From contig JAQVEI010000076.1 of assembly GCA_028697695.1 (NCBI GenBank), positions 1-8,528 of the forward strand: 8,528 nt of DNA, in the 5' to 3' direction. Within the stretch, counting starts at the first letter, position 1. Each line of letters starts with the position of its first letter. The notes under the pieces were generated by a model that ran no database searches, was not told the origin of the DNA, and saw only the letters and a program-made list of their open reading frames with translations. The position numbers and the translations under genes are program-made. The stretch comes from Lentimicrobiaceae bacterium (GTDB taxonomy: Bacteria; Bacteroidota; Bacteroidia; Bacteroidales; Lentimicrobiaceae). Shown in pieces: positions 7,015 through 8,528 of this stretch.

Positions 7015-8331
7015 ATGGTTTTGATTCAAATTGGTTCATTTTTTAAAAATTGGATGACCCGCAATGGCTTTTCCGTCGAAATGGCTGAAAATGTCCGCGA
7101 CATTACGGACTTTATTATTGCCGTAGTAATTATTCTTGTTTTGTACTATGTGCTTAAATACATAGTAATCAGTATCATCCGTAAAGTGGTAAGGCGTTCG
7201 AATACTACCTGGGATGATGCCCTGTTCAACAACAAGGTGTTTAATAAAGCCCTGCTGCTGGTTCCCGGATTGATGCTTGCTGTTGTTATACCCGTCACAT
7301 TAAGTGAGTTTCCGGTATGGATGGAGCGGATACTTCTGGTTACTCAAATTTATATTGTAGCCGTGATTATCTCGCTGTTGAATGCATTTCTTAATGCTAT
7401 CTACGATATTTACCAGGGCTTTGAGGTGTCAAAATCCAAACCCATAAAGGGTTATCTTCAGGTATTTAAAATTGTATTGTTTATCATCGGTGCCATTTTT
7501 GTTATTTCCATGCTTATCGGCAAGTCACCGATTTATTTACTGGGAGGTCTGGGTGCATTTTCCGCAGTGCTTCTGTTAATTTTCAGAGACCCGATACTGG
7601 GACTGGTGGGTGGCATACAAATGTCAGTGAATGATATGGTACGTCCGGGCGACTGGATTGTGATGGACAAGTCAGGCGCCGATGGTATGGTAATAGATAT
7701 CTCTCTTACCACGGTTAAAGTACAAAACTGGGACAAAACCATAACCACTATACCCACCTATTCACTGGTCTCCGAGAGCTTTATCAACTGGAGGGGAATG
7801 GAAGAATCGGGTGGCAGACGCATCAAACGCTCCATCAACATTGACATGAACAGCGTAAAGTTTGCCTCCGGCGCCCAACTGGAAAAGTTCAAAAAAATTC
7901 AGTTAATCCGTGAATATCTGAATCATAAAGAAAAAGAACTGAGCGCGTATAACGAAAAAAACAAAATTGATGACGGGGTATTGGTAAATGGGCGTCGTCA
8001 AACCAACCTGGGTATATTCAGGGCCTATATATCCGCTTATCTGCGAAGCAATCCCAACATAAGCCAGGAGATGACCTTCCTGGTGCGGCAGTTGCAACCC
8101 GGGGCCAGTGGTATTCCTCTTGAAATATACGTTTTTAGTAAGATACAGGCCTGGGCACTCTATGAAGATATACAGTCAGATATATTCGACCATCTGCTGG
8201 CCACCATACCTGAATTCGGATTACAGGTCTTCCAGAATCCATCCGGTGCCGATTTCAGGAGACTGGGTGAACGACTGTCTGATTCTCAGGAACCCGGCGG
8301 GTCTTCCGGGAGCGAAGCCATTCGTAAATAG
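7015..8331 (+). CDS. YbdG-type MscS-family mechanosensitive channel
   Basis: The 438-residue inner-membrane protein belongs to the MscS family, subgroup YbdG (the E. coli homologue is ~415 residues and gives small-conductance, osmotic-stress-related activity). Hydrophobic segments lie at ~31-57, 77-97, 107-127, 149-168 and the pore-lining helix at ~173-200 ('LLGGLGAFSAVLLLIFRDP' through 'LVGGIQMS'). The beta domain begins with 'VNDMVRPGDWIVM' (205-217). The C-terminal vestibule region carries 'VRQLQPGASGIPLEIYVFS' (357-375) and 'DIQSDIFDHLLATIPEFGL' (385-403), which closely follow YbdG. I chose the ATG at 7015, 4 bases after the glycosyltransferase stop; an in-frame ATG at 6991 would add eight residues and overlap that gene by 20 bases. 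The last ~25 residues, rich in Gly and Ser, are encoded in the overlap with the convergent lycopene cyclase gene and look unconserved. Confidence 0.93.
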   Translation: MVLIQIGSFFKNWMTRNGFSVEMAENVRDITDFIIAVVIILVLYYVLKYIVISIIRKVVRRSNTTWDDALFNNKVFNKALLLVPGLMLAVVIPVTLSEFPVWMERILLVTQIYIVAVIISLLNAFLNAIYDIYQGFEVSKSKPIKGYLQVFKIVLFIIGAIFVISMLIGKSPIYLLGGLGAFSAVLLLIFRDPILGLVGGIQMSVNDMVRPGDWIVMDKSGADGMVIDISLTTVKVQNWDKTITTIPTYSLVSESFINWRGMEESGGRRIKRSINIDMNSVKFASGAQLEKFKKIQLIREYLNHKEKELSAYNEKNKIDDGVLVNGRRQTNLGIFRAYISAYLRSNPNISQEMTFLVRQLQPGASGIPLEIYVFSKIQAWALYEDIQSDIFDHLLATIPEFGLQVFQNPSGADFRRLGERLSDSQEPGGSSGSEAIRK

Positions 8332-8528
8332 TGGTGTTTAGCAACAGCATAAACAACCCATACACCGTATCTTCTATTGGTATGGTACTCAGCCTTATGC
8401 CCAGGTTTTTGGTGTCGTCATACCAGACCACCGGCTCTGGGGTAAACAATCCTGTCAATGCCCCATTTACCAAGAAAAAGGGGAGGAGCGTGGCAAAGTA
8501 CATCATGTAAAATCTGCCCAGATAGGTA
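8255..8528 (-). CDS. Lycopene cyclase domain protein (CrtYcd/CarR type), C-terminal part
   Basis: The frame is open to the window edge (the last codons read T-Y-L-G-R-F-Y before the ATG at 8506), so the 5' part lies outside and the Met is internal. About 90 residues of a protein that is usually ~230 are visible. Family knowledge: these small integral membrane cyclases close the ends of lycopene to make beta-ionone or related rings in carotenoid synthesis. Features seen are 'LLPFFLVNGALTG' (a membrane segment), 'PEPVVWY', 'GIRLSTIPIEDTVYG', which contains the PxE(E/D) motif typical of this cyclase type, and a last membrane segment ending 'YEWLRSRK'. The final ~15 residues (TRRVPENQ...) look like an unconserved tail. 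It converges on the MscS-type gene and overlaps it by 77 bases; no terminator is seen between them. It suggests that the host makes carotenoids. Confidence 0.85.
   Translation of the reverse strand, partial: TYLGRFYMMYFATLLPFFLVNGALTGLFTPEPVVWYDDTKNLGIRLSTIPIEDTVYGLFMLLLNTTIYEWLRSRKTRRVPENQTVVHPVS

Overview
The window looks like accessory/housekeeping sequence from a member of the Bacteroidota. The evidence is AT-rich genes with A-rich leaders rather than Shine-Dalgarno sites, TAnnTTTG-type -7 promoter elements, a surface lipoprotein whose lipobox Cys is followed by an acidic run (CSSDDDD), a DUF748 protein, and a lycopene cyclase-domain protein of the type found in this phylum. The first ~440 bases are different: they are GC-rich (39 of the first 60 bases are G or C, against 20 of 60 at 541-600). 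They encode an internal piece of an [FeFe]-hydrogenase-like iron-sulfur protein that resembles Clostridia-type sequences. At about 438-452 this fragment is joined to the middle of a DUF748 gene, so both genes are broken at the same point. This is most simply an assembly chimera; a real recombination is possible but less likely.

Layout. 1-450 (+): hydrogenase-like fragment. 447-929 (+): C-terminal half of a DUF748 protein, followed by a rho-independent terminator (966-1001). 1038-2378 (-): an NtrC-type sigma-54 response regulator with no adjacent kinase and with substitutions in two key AAA+ motifs (GAFQGA for GAFTGA, and Asp for the usual Glu of Walker B). 2379-2859: a divergent, AT-rich intergenic region with a candidate promoter on each strand and a dyad symmetry. 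2860-3768 (+): a surface lipoprotein, followed by a strong terminator (3796-3832). 3959-3987: a good Bacteroidota promoter. 4019-8331 (+): four genes on one strand, probably one operon: DagK-family lipid kinase, SUI1/YciH initiation-factor-like protein, ArnT/GT39-like membrane glycosyltransferase, and a YbdG-type MscS channel. 8255-8528 (-): the 3' end of a lycopene cyclase-domain gene, converging on and overlapping the channel gene by 77 bp.

How the genes fit together. The lipid kinase, the polyprenyl-phosphate-sugar-dependent glycosyltransferase and the osmotic channel all act at the inner membrane, so the four-gene unit is plausibly an envelope module, with the initiation-factor-like gene as a passenger. 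The regulator and the lipoprotein are divergently transcribed from a shared ~480 bp region, so regulation of one by the other is possible but not shown. I saw no mobile element, CRISPR array, RNA gene or convincing new system in this window.
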